A stretch of 64,000 bases of DNA, taken from NCBI GenBank assembly GCA_934183155.1, contig CAKPSB010000003.1, positions 57,559-121,558 of the forward strand. Direction: 5' to 3'. The DNA comes from an uncultured Bacilli bacterium. GTDB lineage: Bacteria; Bacillota_I; Bacilli_A; RF39; UBA660. A program made the position numbers and the translations under genes. The notes below the pieces were generated by a model. The model was given only the letters and a program-made list of their open reading frames with translations. It did no database searches and was not told where the DNA came from. Shown here in pieces: positions 32,385 to 41,451 of the stretch. Within the stretch, counting starts at the first letter, position 1, and each line of letters opens with the position of its first letter.

Positions 32385-33990
32385 ATAGAAGTGTTAATAT
32401 ACCACATACTAATAAAACTAGTAACAAGGTAATTAAAACGAACTTCCAGATATATTTAATCCACTCTTTATAAGAGACATCAAATAAACTTAATCCAGCA
32501 ATCAACACAACACTTGTAGGGAAAATCATCATACCAATTGCGTATACAGATTGAATAAGTAAACCAGCAATTGATAATGAAGATGCTCCAAAACCAGCAA
32601 CAAATGGTTGAAGACTTGCAAGTAAATAGTATAAATCATTAAAGAAGAAACTTCCTAATAATGCTGATAAACCAGTTGTTAAAACATTAAAGCCATCAGT
32701 CAAGCCAAATAGTTTAGCATTTATTGTATCAACTAAAGTACCAGTTCCATTATAAGATGCTTGATACAAAATAGATAAAATAACACTTGCTAAAGCTGCA
32801 TAAATAGCCGTTGGAAGCCACTTCTTAACACCAGCAATAAAGCTTTCAACATAATCATTAAAATTAACTTTATAAATCCAAGCAATAATACCAGAAGTGA
32901 TAATTAAAGCTCCAGTAAATTCAACATTACTCCAATATCCTAATTGAGATATACCACTTAATAAATTATCGAAAATTTTAAAGTCTTTAATTTTTACGCC
33001 CATAATTGCTGTGTGCATATCATTAAACACGTCAATACCAAATGAATAATACCAATTATACATTCCTACTAAACAAACAATTAACATAAGAACAAAAATA
33101 ATAACAAATGGTACAGCACTAACCTTAGATTTTTCAGAAACTTTTTTAACTGATTTAGTTACAGCTAATGCTTTTGTTGTTTTCTTAGTAACTTTTTTAG
33201 TTGTTTTCTTAGCAGTAGTTTTACTTGATTTCTTTGCAGGTTGTGATTCTTTTTTAGCTGATGATTTTACAGCTTTTTTAGAAGTTTTAGCACTTTTTTG
33301 AGACTTAACTTCTACCTCATCCTTAACCACTTTAGCAGCCTTAAGTTCTTTTTCATCTTTAACCACTTTAGCTTCTTTTTTAACAGCTCTTTTACTAGTA
33401 GTTAAAACAACAAAAATTAAAGCAACAGTTAAAATAATTAATAAAATAATTTTAGCTACAATTTGATTGCTCATGCTTAAAGATAAAATGTTTTTAGTAT
33501 AACCTGTAATATTAAAACCATAAGTAGATGCAATTGAGCCAACTAAAAGGCTACCTACAGTTGATGCTAATACTGTCACTTTATCATAATTCATAGCAAA
33601 AAGAACAGCCGCAAACAAAGGAACAAGTACAAATAATGGAATAACAAGACCAGTTAATGAAGATAAAACTGTAAATAAAACAGCAGTTAAAATTAAAAAG
33701 CCTTTTTCATGTCCATTAAAAGATACCTTCATTTTTTCAGTAACTTTTTCTAAAGCTCCGGTTTTTTCCATAACTCCATAAAAGCCACCAATAGTTGCAA
33801 ATACTACACCGTATAAAACAAATGTAATAAATGATTGTACAGGTGCATTAAATAAATCAATTAAACCAACAGGATCAATACCTTTAGTTGATAATTGTCC
33901 ATTTGAATATGTACCTACTGGAATAAGCCAACTTAATACAGCAAAAATTAAGAATGATATTCCAATTGCTTTAAGTAAATTTCGTTTCAC
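32383..33990 (-). CDS. YfcC-like membrane transporter with lysine-rich insert
   Basis: The protein is 535 residues with about 11 membrane helices. The overall layout (start with AIGISFLIFAVLSWLIPVGTY; repeat halves; FFFNDLYYLLASLQP near the end) resembles the YfcC/AbgT-like/DcuC-like carboxylate or amino-acid carriers. The substrate is unknown. The unusual feature is residues about 199-290, a stretch made mostly of Lys, Ala, Thr, Ser and Val (AKKTTKKVTKK type) set between two membrane helices, on the cytosolic side by the positive-inside rule. The GTG start has GGGAGG ten nt upstream. Confidence 0.75.
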   Translation of the reverse strand: MKRNLLKAIGISFLIFAVLSWLIPVGTYSNGQLSTKGIDPVGLIDLFNAPVQSFITFVLYGVVFATIGGFYGVMEKTGALEKVTEKMKVSFNGHEKGFLILTAVLFTVLSSLTGLVIPLFVLVPLFAAVLFAMNYDKVTVLASTVGSLLVGSIASTYGFNITGYTKNILSLSMSNQIVAKIILLIILTVALIFVVLTTSKRAVKKEAKVVKDEKELKAAKVVKDEVEVKSQKSAKTSKKAVKSSAKKESQPAKKSSKTTAKKTTKKVTKKTTKALAVTKSVKKVSEKSKVSAVPFVIIFVLMLIVCLVGMYNWYYSFGIDVFNDMHTAIMGVKIKDFKIFDNLLSGISQLGYWSNVEFTGALIITSGIIAWIYKVNFNDYVESFIAGVKKWLPTAIYAALASVILSILYQASYNGTGTLVDTINAKLFGLTDGFNVLTTGLSALLGSFFFNDLYYLLASLQPFVAGFGASSLSIAGLLIQSVYAIGMMIFPTSVVLIAGLSLFDVSYKEWIKYIWKFVLITLLLVLLVCGILTLL

Positions 33991-34018
33991 TTTTCTTACC
34001 TCCCAGTAGCATTATATC

Positions 34019-34048
34019 AAAAAAACCTTATAATATAAAGTTTTTTTT
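34019..34048 (-). terminator. Probable terminator of the 34204 carboxypeptidase gene
   Basis: AACCTTATA/TATAAAGTT hairpin with one mismatch and T7 on the minus side. It is 155 nt after the stop. The rest of the 33991-34203 gap shows only a TATAAT-like -10 for the next gene. Confidence 0.45.
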
Positions 34049-34203
34049 AATAATTTAGTACTTTTTTATCACAAAATATGATAAATTCAAAAATAAAGAT
34101 AAAAGCAAAAAAGCAATATAATATTAATCAATTTTAATTTTAGAGAGATTTCTATTAAAAATTTCTACAATTACCAATAAAAATACATATATTTTCAAAA
34201 ATA

Positions 34204-35400
34204 TTATATTTTAATTTTTTTAATCTTTTTCAAATAAAATATTAATACAACTAGCCCCAAACTCAAAATAATATATAATATTTGTTCCCTTATAAAACAA
34301 AATAAATCAAATTTTAACTTTTTCTTAAGAAAAACACTCTGCTTATTGATTAATTTATTTTTATAATATATCCTAAGCACGCCTAGTTTTTCATTCTTCT
34401 TAGTAAAAGAAGAAACCTCTTTTAAACCATCAAATTCATATTTTATATTTTTTTTATCATAATTACTTGGCAAATACATAAACACATCATCACTAGGGTA
34501 CAACTTTATTGTTTTCTCTTTTGTATACCTACTTCTAATCTCACCAAAACTTACCTTCTTATCAACAATCTTCCAATTAGCATAATTATCTATATAATAA
34601 TCATATATTTCTTTAGCGTCCAAAAGATGATGAGGAAGTTTTTTATCATAAACAGCTCCACAAGTTACAAGCATATAATTCACGCCATTTGCTTTAGCAA
34701 TAGATGCCAAACAAAGCCCAGCTCCATCAGTCGTCCCAGTTTTACCACCTAAAACATACGGAATATCTATATTATATTTAATAGCATTTTTTTTAATTGT
34801 ACTTTTAAAAGTAACCTGTCCATCTGTAGTAGTATAACTTCCAGCAGTAATAATTTTCTTAAACTCCGAATTTTCCAAACATTTTTTAAATACAACTGAA
34901 ACATCATCAACTGTTGAATAATTATTATCATCATCTAATCCAATAACATTACTAAAATGTGTGTTTTTTAATTTCAATTCACTAGCCTTTTTATTCATTA
35001 AATCTATAAAGCTACTCAAATTACCACTAACACCTCTAGCAAGTCCCATCGCCGCATCAGCTCCAGATGGTAACAATAATCCATAAAGTAAATCCTTATA
35101 AGTTAAAACTTCTCCAACTTTAAATCCCGCGGTAACAACATTAGCTTCTTTTAACCCATTAAAATCAGAATTTGTTAATACAACCTGTTTATTTAAATCT
35201 GATATATTATCCAATGTAACCAAAGCCGTCATTAATTTAGTTAAACTAGCAATCATTATTTTATTATTAGAATTTTGTTCATATAAAATTTCACCATTAT
35301 CTAAATTATATAAAATAACATTTTTTGAACTAATATCAAAAGCACCAACAGGTAAAATAAATATCAAAAACGATAAAATAAATAAAATAATTTTCTTCAT
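34204..35400 (-). CDS. D-alanyl-D-alanine carboxypeptidase (S11 family)
   Basis: The product has 398 residues with a signal peptide and a C-terminal membrane helix. The active-site Ser is in ASLTKLMTAL (SxxK); the third motif is GGKTGT. The second motif reads PSGADAA, where SxN has Ala instead of Asn, as in some clostridial relatives. S11 enzymes trim the terminal D-Ala from peptidoglycan peptides outside the cell. It is the second S11 enzyme of the window and differs clearly from the one at 44808. GAGGGGATTGT precedes the ATG. Confidence 0.88.
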   Translation of the reverse strand: MKKIILFILSFLIFILPVGAFDISSKNVILYNLDNGEILYEQNSNNKIMIASLTKLMTALVTLDNISDLNKQVVLTNSDFNGLKEANVVTAGFKVGEVLTYKDLLYGLLLPSGADAAMGLARGVSGNLSSFIDLMNKKASELKLKNTHFSNVIGLDDDNNYSTVDDVSVVFKKCLENSEFKKIITAGSYTTTDGQVTFKSTIKKNAIKYNIDIPYVLGGKTGTTDGAGLCLASIAKANGVNYMLVTCGAVYDKKLPHHLLDAKEIYDYYIDNYANWKIVDKKVSFGEIRSRYTKEKTIKLYPSDDVFMYLPSNYDKKNIKYEFDGLKEVSSFTKKNEKLGVLRIYYKNKLINKQSVFLKKKLKFDLFCFIREQILYIILSLGLVVLIFYLKKIKKIKI

Positions 35401-35517
35401 ACAATCCCCTCACTAAAATTGTAACAAAATTTCCATAAAAAGTCTTTACTTTAAATATTATAATTATTTACATATATGCTATAATTATAGTATTAATGCT
35501 TCATGGAGGTGACAAAA

Positions 35518-36450
35518 TTGAATAATTTTATTTATTCCAACACAAACAAAAGATATCATACCTTAGACTATTTTTACAAACAAAAATTCAACTGCAAAGT
35601 ATGCAAAATAAGTTTAAATGCAGGATTTACATGTCCAAACATTGATGGAACTCTATCCAAAAATGGTTGCATCTACTGTTCAAAAACGGGATCCGGTGAA
35701 TATGGTGGCAATCCAAATGATGATTTAGAAAAACAATTTAATAGCATCAAAAAAATCATGAACAAAAAATGGCCTAATAGCAAATACATAGGTTATTTTC
35801 AAGCAAGAACCAACACATATGCACCAGTCAACATTTTAAAAAACAAATATGAAAAAATTTTAAACTTAGATAATGTAGTTGGCCTCTCTATTGCTACACG
35901 CCCCGATGCCATCAGCGATGAATGTTTAGAATATTTAAAAAAGCTTAATAAAAAAACCTTCTTAACCATTGAGCTTGGTCTACAAACAATACATGAAAAA
36001 ACCAGTAAATTAATAAATAGATGTCATGATTTAGCTTGCTTTGAAAACATGGTCAAAAAATTACAAGAAAATCATATTTTTACCGTTGTACATATAATCA
36101 ATGGTCTACCTTATGAAACCAAAGAAATGATGATAGAAACAGTAAAATATTTAAACAGTTTAAATATAGATGGTATTAAAATTCACATGCTTTCAATTTT
36201 AAAAAATACACCTTTAGAAAAACTATATAAAATAAAACCATTTGAAATTTTAACAGAAGAGCAATACATTGATATTGTAACCACACAATTAGAATATTTA
36301 AATCCCAAAATTGTCATTCAAAGATTAACCACAGACCCTGTTAAAAATGACTTAATTGCTCCTCTGTGGACAGTCAAAAAAATAGATATTTTAAATTCAA
36401 TTGATAAAAAAATGGCTAAAGAAAATATCTACCAAGGTGATAAATTATAA
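35518..36450 (+). CDS. Radical SAM protein, TIGR01212/YhcC family
   Basis: The product has about 310 residues. The [4Fe-4S] Cys cluster lies in GFTCPNIDGTLSKNGCIYC (family spacing C-x10-C-x2-C), with a preceding CKVCKIS. SAM-binding segments IGYFQARTNTYAP and LSIATRPD are present, followed by LELGLQT-like TIELGLQT. The substrate is not firmly known; some relatives act on tRNA. The TTG at 35518 is preferred because GGAGGTGA lies five nt before it. The in-frame ATG at 35503 would put that site inside the gene. The 3' end overlaps convergent feoB by 35 nt. Confidence 0.85.
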   Translation: MNNFIYSNTNKRYHTLDYFYKQKFNCKVCKISLNAGFTCPNIDGTLSKNGCIYCSKTGSGEYGGNPNDDLEKQFNSIKKIMNKKWPNSKYIGYFQARTNTYAPVNILKNKYEKILNLDNVVGLSIATRPDAISDECLEYLKKLNKKTFLTIELGLQTIHEKTSKLINRCHDLACFENMVKKLQENHIFTVVHIINGLPYETKEMMIETVKYLNSLNIDGIKIHMLSILKNTPLEKLYKIKPFEILTEEQYIDIVTTQLEYLNPKIVIQRLTTDPVKNDLIAPLWTVKKIDILNSIDKKMAKENIYQGDKL

Positions 36451-38428
36451 AACATAAGAAAGCACCTATAATTAAAGGAACTATAATGGAATACATTACC
36501 CACTTCCATTTTATAGCTTCCTTTTTTATTGTCATAATAGTTGTTAAACAAGGAAAATGAAATAATGAAAATATTATTACACATATAGCCGTAAGTGAAG
36601 TCCAACCATTATTTATAAATAAAGTTTTTAAAACATTCATATTTGATATATCCTCAATAACATTTAACTGCATATACCCCATAATCATTATCGGTATAAC
36701 AATTTCATTAGCTGGAAGTCCTAAAATAAAAGCAAGTAAAATAACACCATCTAATCCAAAAAATCTACCCAAAGGATCAAAAAAATTAGACAAAATTTTC
36801 AAAATACTTAAACCATCAATATATGTATTTGATAAAAACCAAATTATACACCCTGCTGGTATAGATGCAAATATAGCTTTCTTAAGAATAAACCATACCC
36901 GATTATAAAGTGAATAAACTAACGTCTTAATTATTTGTGGCCTTCTATATGAAGGAAGCTCTAAAGTAAACAAAGTTCCTTCTCCTTTTAAAATAGTTTT
37001 AGATAAAATTTTAGAAACAATAAACGTCATAAATATAGCAAGTAATATAAAAAATGCTAAATATACTGGTTTAAAAATATTATTAGTAGTTAAAAACATA
37101 GTAATCATCGATATTATTAAAGGAAATCTTCCGTTACAAGGAATAAAACAATTAGTTAAAATTGAAATTAATCTTTCCTTTTTTGAATCAATTATTCTAC
37201 TACCTAAAACTCCAACAGCATTACATCCAACCCCCATTGCCATCGTTAAAGACTGTTTACCACACGATGAGCATTTTTCAAAAGCACCATCTAAATTAAA
37301 AGCAATTCTCGGTAAAAAACCAAAATCTTCTAAAAAAGTAAACAACGGGAAAAAAATTATCATAGGTGGCAACATAACTGCCACAACCCACGCCGTTATT
37401 CGATAAATTCCATATATAAGAAAATTAGCAAAAGAAAATGGTAAAAAGCTATTAAAAAAATTAAACAAATCATCTTCATGATTAAAAAATAAATTATATA
37501 AAAAATCAGATGGATAATTAGATAAACTAATAGTTATCCATAAAACTAAAAATAAAAGTAATAACATAATAGGAATAGCCGTTATCTTACTAGTTAATAT
37601 TTTATCAAAATAATTTTGATATTTCATATAATTTTTATCATTAAATACAATAATTTCTTTAGAAATCAACGCTGCTTTTTCATTAATAGTTTCCATAACA
37701 ATTGTTTCAATATCACCTACTGAAAAAATACTCTTTTTAAATAAATCTTCTTTCAATTTATTCATCTCTAAATTATTCAATAAATTAGTTTTATGTTTTA
37801 AATCAAAAGATTTTATAAAATGTTTATCATTCTCTAAAAATCTTAAAATAACATCATCCTTATTAACATCATTAGGAATATACTTAGTAAATTTGTCTAT
37901 CTCTTTTTTTAAAAATTCATCATAATTTAATTTTAAAAAAGACTTTCCCTTAATACTATTTAAACAATCTAATAATCTATTTATATCACTTTTTTTCTTA
38001 GCTGTAATACCAACAACAGGAATACCCAATAACTCTTCCAATTTGTTTAAATCAATATTTATTTTCTTTTTTCTAGCCTCATCCATCAAATTAACACAAA
38101 GCATAGCCTTATTAGTTATCTGTAAAACCTCTATAACTAAATTTAAATTTCTTTCCAAAGCACTCGCATCACAAACAATAACCAAAGCATCATAATCATT
38201 AAAATAAATAAAATCTCTAGTCACTTCTTCTTCTTTAGAATGAGCAAATAATGAATATGTTCCAGGTAAATCAATAAATTCATATTTAACACCATTATAT
38301 TTTTTATACCCCACTGCTTTTTCAACTGTTTTTCCAGTCCAATTACCAGTATGTTGATGCATATTTGTAAGCCCATTAAAAATAGTACTTTTACCAACAT
38401 TTGGATTACCCACTAAACCAATTTTCAT
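36416..38428 (-). CDS. feoB: Ferrous iron transport protein B
   Basis: This 670-residue protein has a cytosolic GTPase domain (GNPNVGKS at 7-14; DLPGTYSL; NLMD), a helical regulatory part, and the membrane core with the conserved Cys-bearing motifs (MGVGCNAVGV; NCFIPCNGRFP) and gate repeats. It imports Fe2+. The switch I loop HTGNWTGKTVE is a variant of the common GNWPGVTVE. No feoA or feoC is adjacent. Its end overlaps the plus-strand radical SAM gene by 35 nt. Confidence 0.94.
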   Translation of the reverse strand: MKIGLVGNPNVGKSTIFNGLTNMHQHTGNWTGKTVEKAVGYKKYNGVKYEFIDLPGTYSLFAHSKEEEVTRDFIYFNDYDALVIVCDASALERNLNLVIEVLQITNKAMLCVNLMDEARKKKINIDLNKLEELLGIPVVGITAKKKSDINRLLDCLNSIKGKSFLKLNYDEFLKKEIDKFTKYIPNDVNKDDVILRFLENDKHFIKSFDLKHKTNLLNNLEMNKLKEDLFKKSIFSVGDIETIVMETINEKAALISKEIIVFNDKNYMKYQNYFDKILTSKITAIPIMLLLLFLVLWITISLSNYPSDFLYNLFFNHEDDLFNFFNSFLPFSFANFLIYGIYRITAWVVAVMLPPMIIFFPLFTFLEDFGFLPRIAFNLDGAFEKCSSCGKQSLTMAMGVGCNAVGVLGSRIIDSKKERLISILTNCFIPCNGRFPLIISMITMFLTTNNIFKPVYLAFFILLAIFMTFIVSKILSKTILKGEGTLFTLELPSYRRPQIIKTLVYSLYNRVWFILKKAIFASIPAGCIIWFLSNTYIDGLSILKILSNFFDPLGRFFGLDGVILLAFILGLPANEIVIPIMIMGYMQLNVIEDISNMNVLKTLFINNGWTSLTAICVIIFSLFHFPCLTTIMTIKKEAIKWKWVMYSIIVPLIIGAFLCFIIYHLGRYFL

Positions 38429-38469
38429 ACAATCACCTAATTTAGTATATGTTTAACTAAACAAGGCGT

Positions 38470-38494
38470 TAAAAAAAATGCATAATTATGCATT
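38470..38494 (-). terminator. Terminator of the 38494 surface-protein gene
   Basis: Palindrome ATGCATAATTATGCAT followed by T8 on the minus strand, touching the stop codon. Confidence 0.8.
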
Positions 38495-39894
38495 TAATTA
38501 ATTTGATATGGTTCTGCCTCCGTTCCCCTTCCTGATAAAGTGATATCAGAAGAAAGATAGAAAACAGGAGCTACGCCGTAACTGTTGTACGCGTTGTTGC
38601 CGCTCAGGGAGCCGCCACCGCCCACAAGGAACACGCCGCTAACGTAGGAGATAGAGTAAGGCGCGATTGTCCATGAATTTTTTCTTGCTGCAGGTCCTGC
38701 GAATATCCAGTTATGCGTAGCACTGTTATTAGAACATGATGAATTTCTATAATATGCATTTACACTATCACAGGCTGAATTGGTACTTGCTTTCACATAA
38801 TCACTTAGATTTATTAACCCTACTTTACCTTTCCATTTATATGTTACCTCCTGCGTTATTGTATTTGATAAATTTGTTTCATCATATTTAGCTACGCCAA
38901 CGTTAAACATATGTGAAACTATTAAATTTTGAACACTACTACTTAAACTATTATACCAATCATTATTTAGATACGTATTCAAATAAGCTTCTTTTTCTGG
39001 TAAATTATAAAGTGTTCCACCAACTTCTTTTGGCATTTGAGTTACATTATTTCCATTTGTATCAAGCATAGTTGTTTTACTTCCCCATACTTTACAGCCG
39101 ACCGTTGAAGTACAATAATCTGTACTATTGGTAGAAAATCTAGCAGTTTGTTCATCAAAAACTTTACTACCAATCCTACCATTCTTTATTACTTTGAGTG
39201 TGTTATCACTTTCAACTGATATTATTCTATATGTATCACTACCTAATGTAATATAGTTATTAGGATTTGCCCCTCTATAAATATATCTTCCTGCTTCAGT
39301 AGTATCAGCATATAACCCATCTCCAGTTGTTACAACATTTTCTTTAAGCTTATCAGCCGCTAATGATGTTGAAGGTGTTACAGTAGAAGATGATTTTTGA
39401 ACATAATCTAATGTTACTTTTAATGTACTTGTTAAATTTTTCGGTTGTGAAGCTATGGCTTGATTATATGTTACTTTTACAAGCATATGTGCTTTTGCTC
39501 CCACAAGCAGACTATCACCCTCTTTTATACCTGATGTTTCAAATAAAATAGCTGAATTATTTGTATCTGTTTTTGTTATTGTCTTTAAAGTAGCATCAAT
39601 ACTACCTTTATTTTCTACAGTTACATCATAAGTTATAGAATCTCCTGGTGATACCAAATTAGTATTAAATGTAGCGGTTGTTTTTGTATATGTTGGAGCG
39701 CTTCCATTAGTAGCACTACCAATTACATTTGTACTTTCTATATTAGTAATTTCTACATCCCAACTACTAGTTACACTTGATGTTCCACTTATTTTAAGTT
39801 GACTTGAAAAAGCCGCATATCCTACTGCCATTATTAAAACTATAACGCTAAGTCCTAATATAATATAATTTTTTTGTGCTCTATTCATTCGCAT
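38494..39894 (-). CDS. Anchored surface protein with hypervariable C-terminal domain
   Basis: This 466-residue protein has a basic start, a membrane helix (about 10-28) and a GYAAFSSQLKISGTSS segment common in firmicute surface proteins. An Ig-like stalk follows (about 45-165; YDVTVENKGSID). From about 179 on is a domain of about 288 residues shared with the genes at 40034 and 63246. Residues about 412-439 (38578-38660) differ almost completely from the neighbour, while residues 440-466 are nearly identical. In that stretch 19 of 29 codons end in C and GC is 58%, very unlike the rest. GGAGGG lies before the ATG. Confidence 0.8.
   Translation of the reverse strand: MRMNRAQKNYIILGLSVIVLIMAVGYAAFSSQLKISGTSSVTSSWDVEITNIESTNVIGSATNGSAPTYTKTTATFNTNLVSPGDSITYDVTVENKGSIDATLKTITKTDTNNSAILFETSGIKEGDSLLVGAKAHMLVKVTYNQAIASQPKNLTSTLKVTLDYVQKSSSTVTPSTSLAADKLKENVVTTGDGLYADTTEAGRYIYRGANPNNYITLGSDTYRIISVESDNTLKVIKNGRIGSKVFDEQTARFSTNSTDYCTSTVGCKVWGSKTTMLDTNGNNVTQMPKEVGGTLYNLPEKEAYLNTYLNNDWYNSLSSSVQNLIVSHMFNVGVAKYDETNLSNTITQEVTYKWKGKVGLINLSDYVKASTNSACDSVNAYYRNSSCSNNSATHNWIFAGPAARKNSWTIAPYSISYVSGVFLVGGGGSLSGNNAYNSYGVAPVFYLSSDITLSGRGTEAEPYQIN
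38578..38660 (-). other. Hypervariable segment A (83 nt)
   Basis: Aligned without gaps to 40118-40200, it matches at 34 of 83 positions (41%). The next 78 nt (38500-38577 against 40040-40117) match at 76. GC is 48/83 here and 35/83 in the partner. The coding strand is rich in NNC codons (TAC, AGC, GGC, AAC), a pattern typical of AAC-rich diversification templates. Confidence 0.65.
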
Positions 39895-40033
39895 ATTTAC
39901 CCTCCATATTGTATTACCATTATATCAGTTATTTAAATAAAAATATAGATTTCCTAAAACTTCTGCAAATAAAAAAGCTAAATTTTTTTACTTAGTTAAA
40001 AAATATTATGTTATTATTTAAATTTAAAAACCT

Positions 40034-41368
40034 TTATTTAATTTGATATGGTTCTGCCTCCGTTCCTTTTCCTGATAAAGTGATATCAGAAGAAAGATAG
40101 AAAACAGGAGCTACGCCTAAACCGGAGAGTGGAACAGTAGAATCGAGGTTGCCAGACGCTCTCACCATGAACACTCGATTCATAAAAACCTTAATGTTAA
40201 GCGCGATTGTCCACGAATAGCCTCTTGCCACAGGTCCCGCAAACACCCAATTATGTGTCTCACTGTTATCATAACATGATGAATTACTATAATATGCATT
40301 TACACTATCACAGGCTGAATTGGTACTAGCTTTCACATAATCACTAGGATTCATTAACCCTACTTTACCTTCCCATTTATATGTTGCCTCCTGCGCTATT
40401 GTATTTGATAAACTAGTTTCATCAATATTAATTCCTCCTACATTAAATAAATGAGTTTCTATTTTCGATTTAATATTGTTATCTAGTAAATTATACCAAT
40501 CATTATTTAAATATGTATTTAATGTTGCTTCTTTCTCTGGTAAATTATAAAGTGTTCCACCAACTTCTCTTGGCATTTGAGTTACATTATTTCCATTTGT
40601 ATCAAGCATAGTTGTTTTACTTCCCCATACTTTACAACCACCATATTTATCAAGTTCAGAACCATAGCAATAATCCGTACTTGTAGTAAAAAATCTAGCA
40701 GTTTGTTCATCAAACTCTTTACTCCCAATACTACCATTTTTTATTACCTTAAGTGTATTATCACTTTCAACTGATATAATTCTATATGTATCTGTACCTA
40801 ATTTAATATAATTATTTGGATTTACCCCTCTATAAATATATCTTCCCTCTTCAGTAGTATCAGCATATAAACCATCTCCAGTTGTTACAACATTTTCTTT
40901 AAGCTTATCAGCCGCTCTTTCTTCCATAACAACATCTTTTTTTTCTTTCGAACATACCATTTTATTTGGATTAATAGTTTTATCCTCTTTACTATTAATT
41001 GTAGAACAATAATAATTACCAAATTGTAAAGCACTTGCAATTATTTTTCCATCTTTATCAATTACTACAGTTCCTGATTTTGCTCTTTCACCACTTACAG
41101 TTATTTTCGCACTTCCAACTTTTTCATCGCCAGAGCCAAATGTTATTGGTGTTCCTAAAGTATAAAGTTCATTTTCACCAGAGCTAGTTTGATCTTTTGA
41201 ATAGGCTAATCTCGCAGCAGCTATTGTTCCCCATGCTTTATCTTTTGCCGAATTTAATCTTGCTCCTTCAATTACATTTAATATTACTGGTGTAGTAATA
41301 ACAGCTATTATTGCTAGTATTACTATAACCGCTAAAAGTTCAATTAAGGTAAAACCTTTTTTATTCAT
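40034..41368 (-). CDS. Type IV pilin-like protein with hypervariable C-terminal domain
   Basis: The product has 444 residues. The prepilin signal MNKKG-FTLIELLAVIVIL predicts cleavage after Gly5, with Glu5 of the mature chain in place. A pilin-type domain follows to about residue 150. The rest is the same C-terminal domain as in the 38494 gene, with its variable stretch at about 390-417. The start at 41368 has GGAG eight nt upstream; the longer frame to 41419 is unlikely. No pilus assembly gene is in the window. The joining of a pilin N-terminus to a domain also carried on a membrane-anchored stalk is unusual. Confidence 0.8.
   Translation of the reverse strand: MNKKGFTLIELLAVIVILAIIAVITTPVILNVIEGARLNSAKDKAWGTIAAARLAYSKDQTSSGENELYTLGTPITFGSGDEKVGSAKITVSGERAKSGTVVIDKDGKIIASALQFGNYYCSTINSKEDKTINPNKMVCSKEKKDVVMEERAADKLKENVVTTGDGLYADTTEEGRYIYRGVNPNNYIKLGTDTYRIISVESDNTLKVIKNGSIGSKEFDEQTARFFTTSTDYCYGSELDKYGGCKVWGSKTTMLDTNGNNVTQMPREVGGTLYNLPEKEATLNTYLNNDWYNLLDNNIKSKIETHLFNVGGINIDETSLSNTIAQEATYKWEGKVGLMNPSDYVKASTNSACDSVNAYYSNSSCYDNSETHNWVFAGPVARGYSWTIALNIKVFMNRVFMVRASGNLDSTVPLSGLGVAPVFYLSSDITLSGKGTEAEPYQIK
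40118..40200 (-). other. Hypervariable segment B (83 nt)
   Basis: Partner of 38578-38660, same length and flanks. It codes for the stretch LNIKVFMNRVFMV through NLDSTVPLSGL. Only V-F-x-V, G-x-L and a few other residues match segment A. Confidence 0.65.
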
Positions 41369-41428
41369 ATACATCGCTCCTACTATATAAAGTATATCCA
41401 AAAAGTAAATAAAAAGCAATTAATATTA

Positions 41429-41451
41429 CAAAAAAAGGATATTTCTATCCT
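41429..41451 (-). terminator. Terminator of the HerA-like gene
   Basis: AGGATA/TATCCT hairpin with T7 on the minus strand, overlapping the stop codon. Confidence 0.75.

Noticed and set aside
38494..41368. A full diversity-generating retroelement inside the window
   Set aside because: No reverse transcriptase, accessory variability protein or template repeat was found here. Only the candidate variable regions are present.
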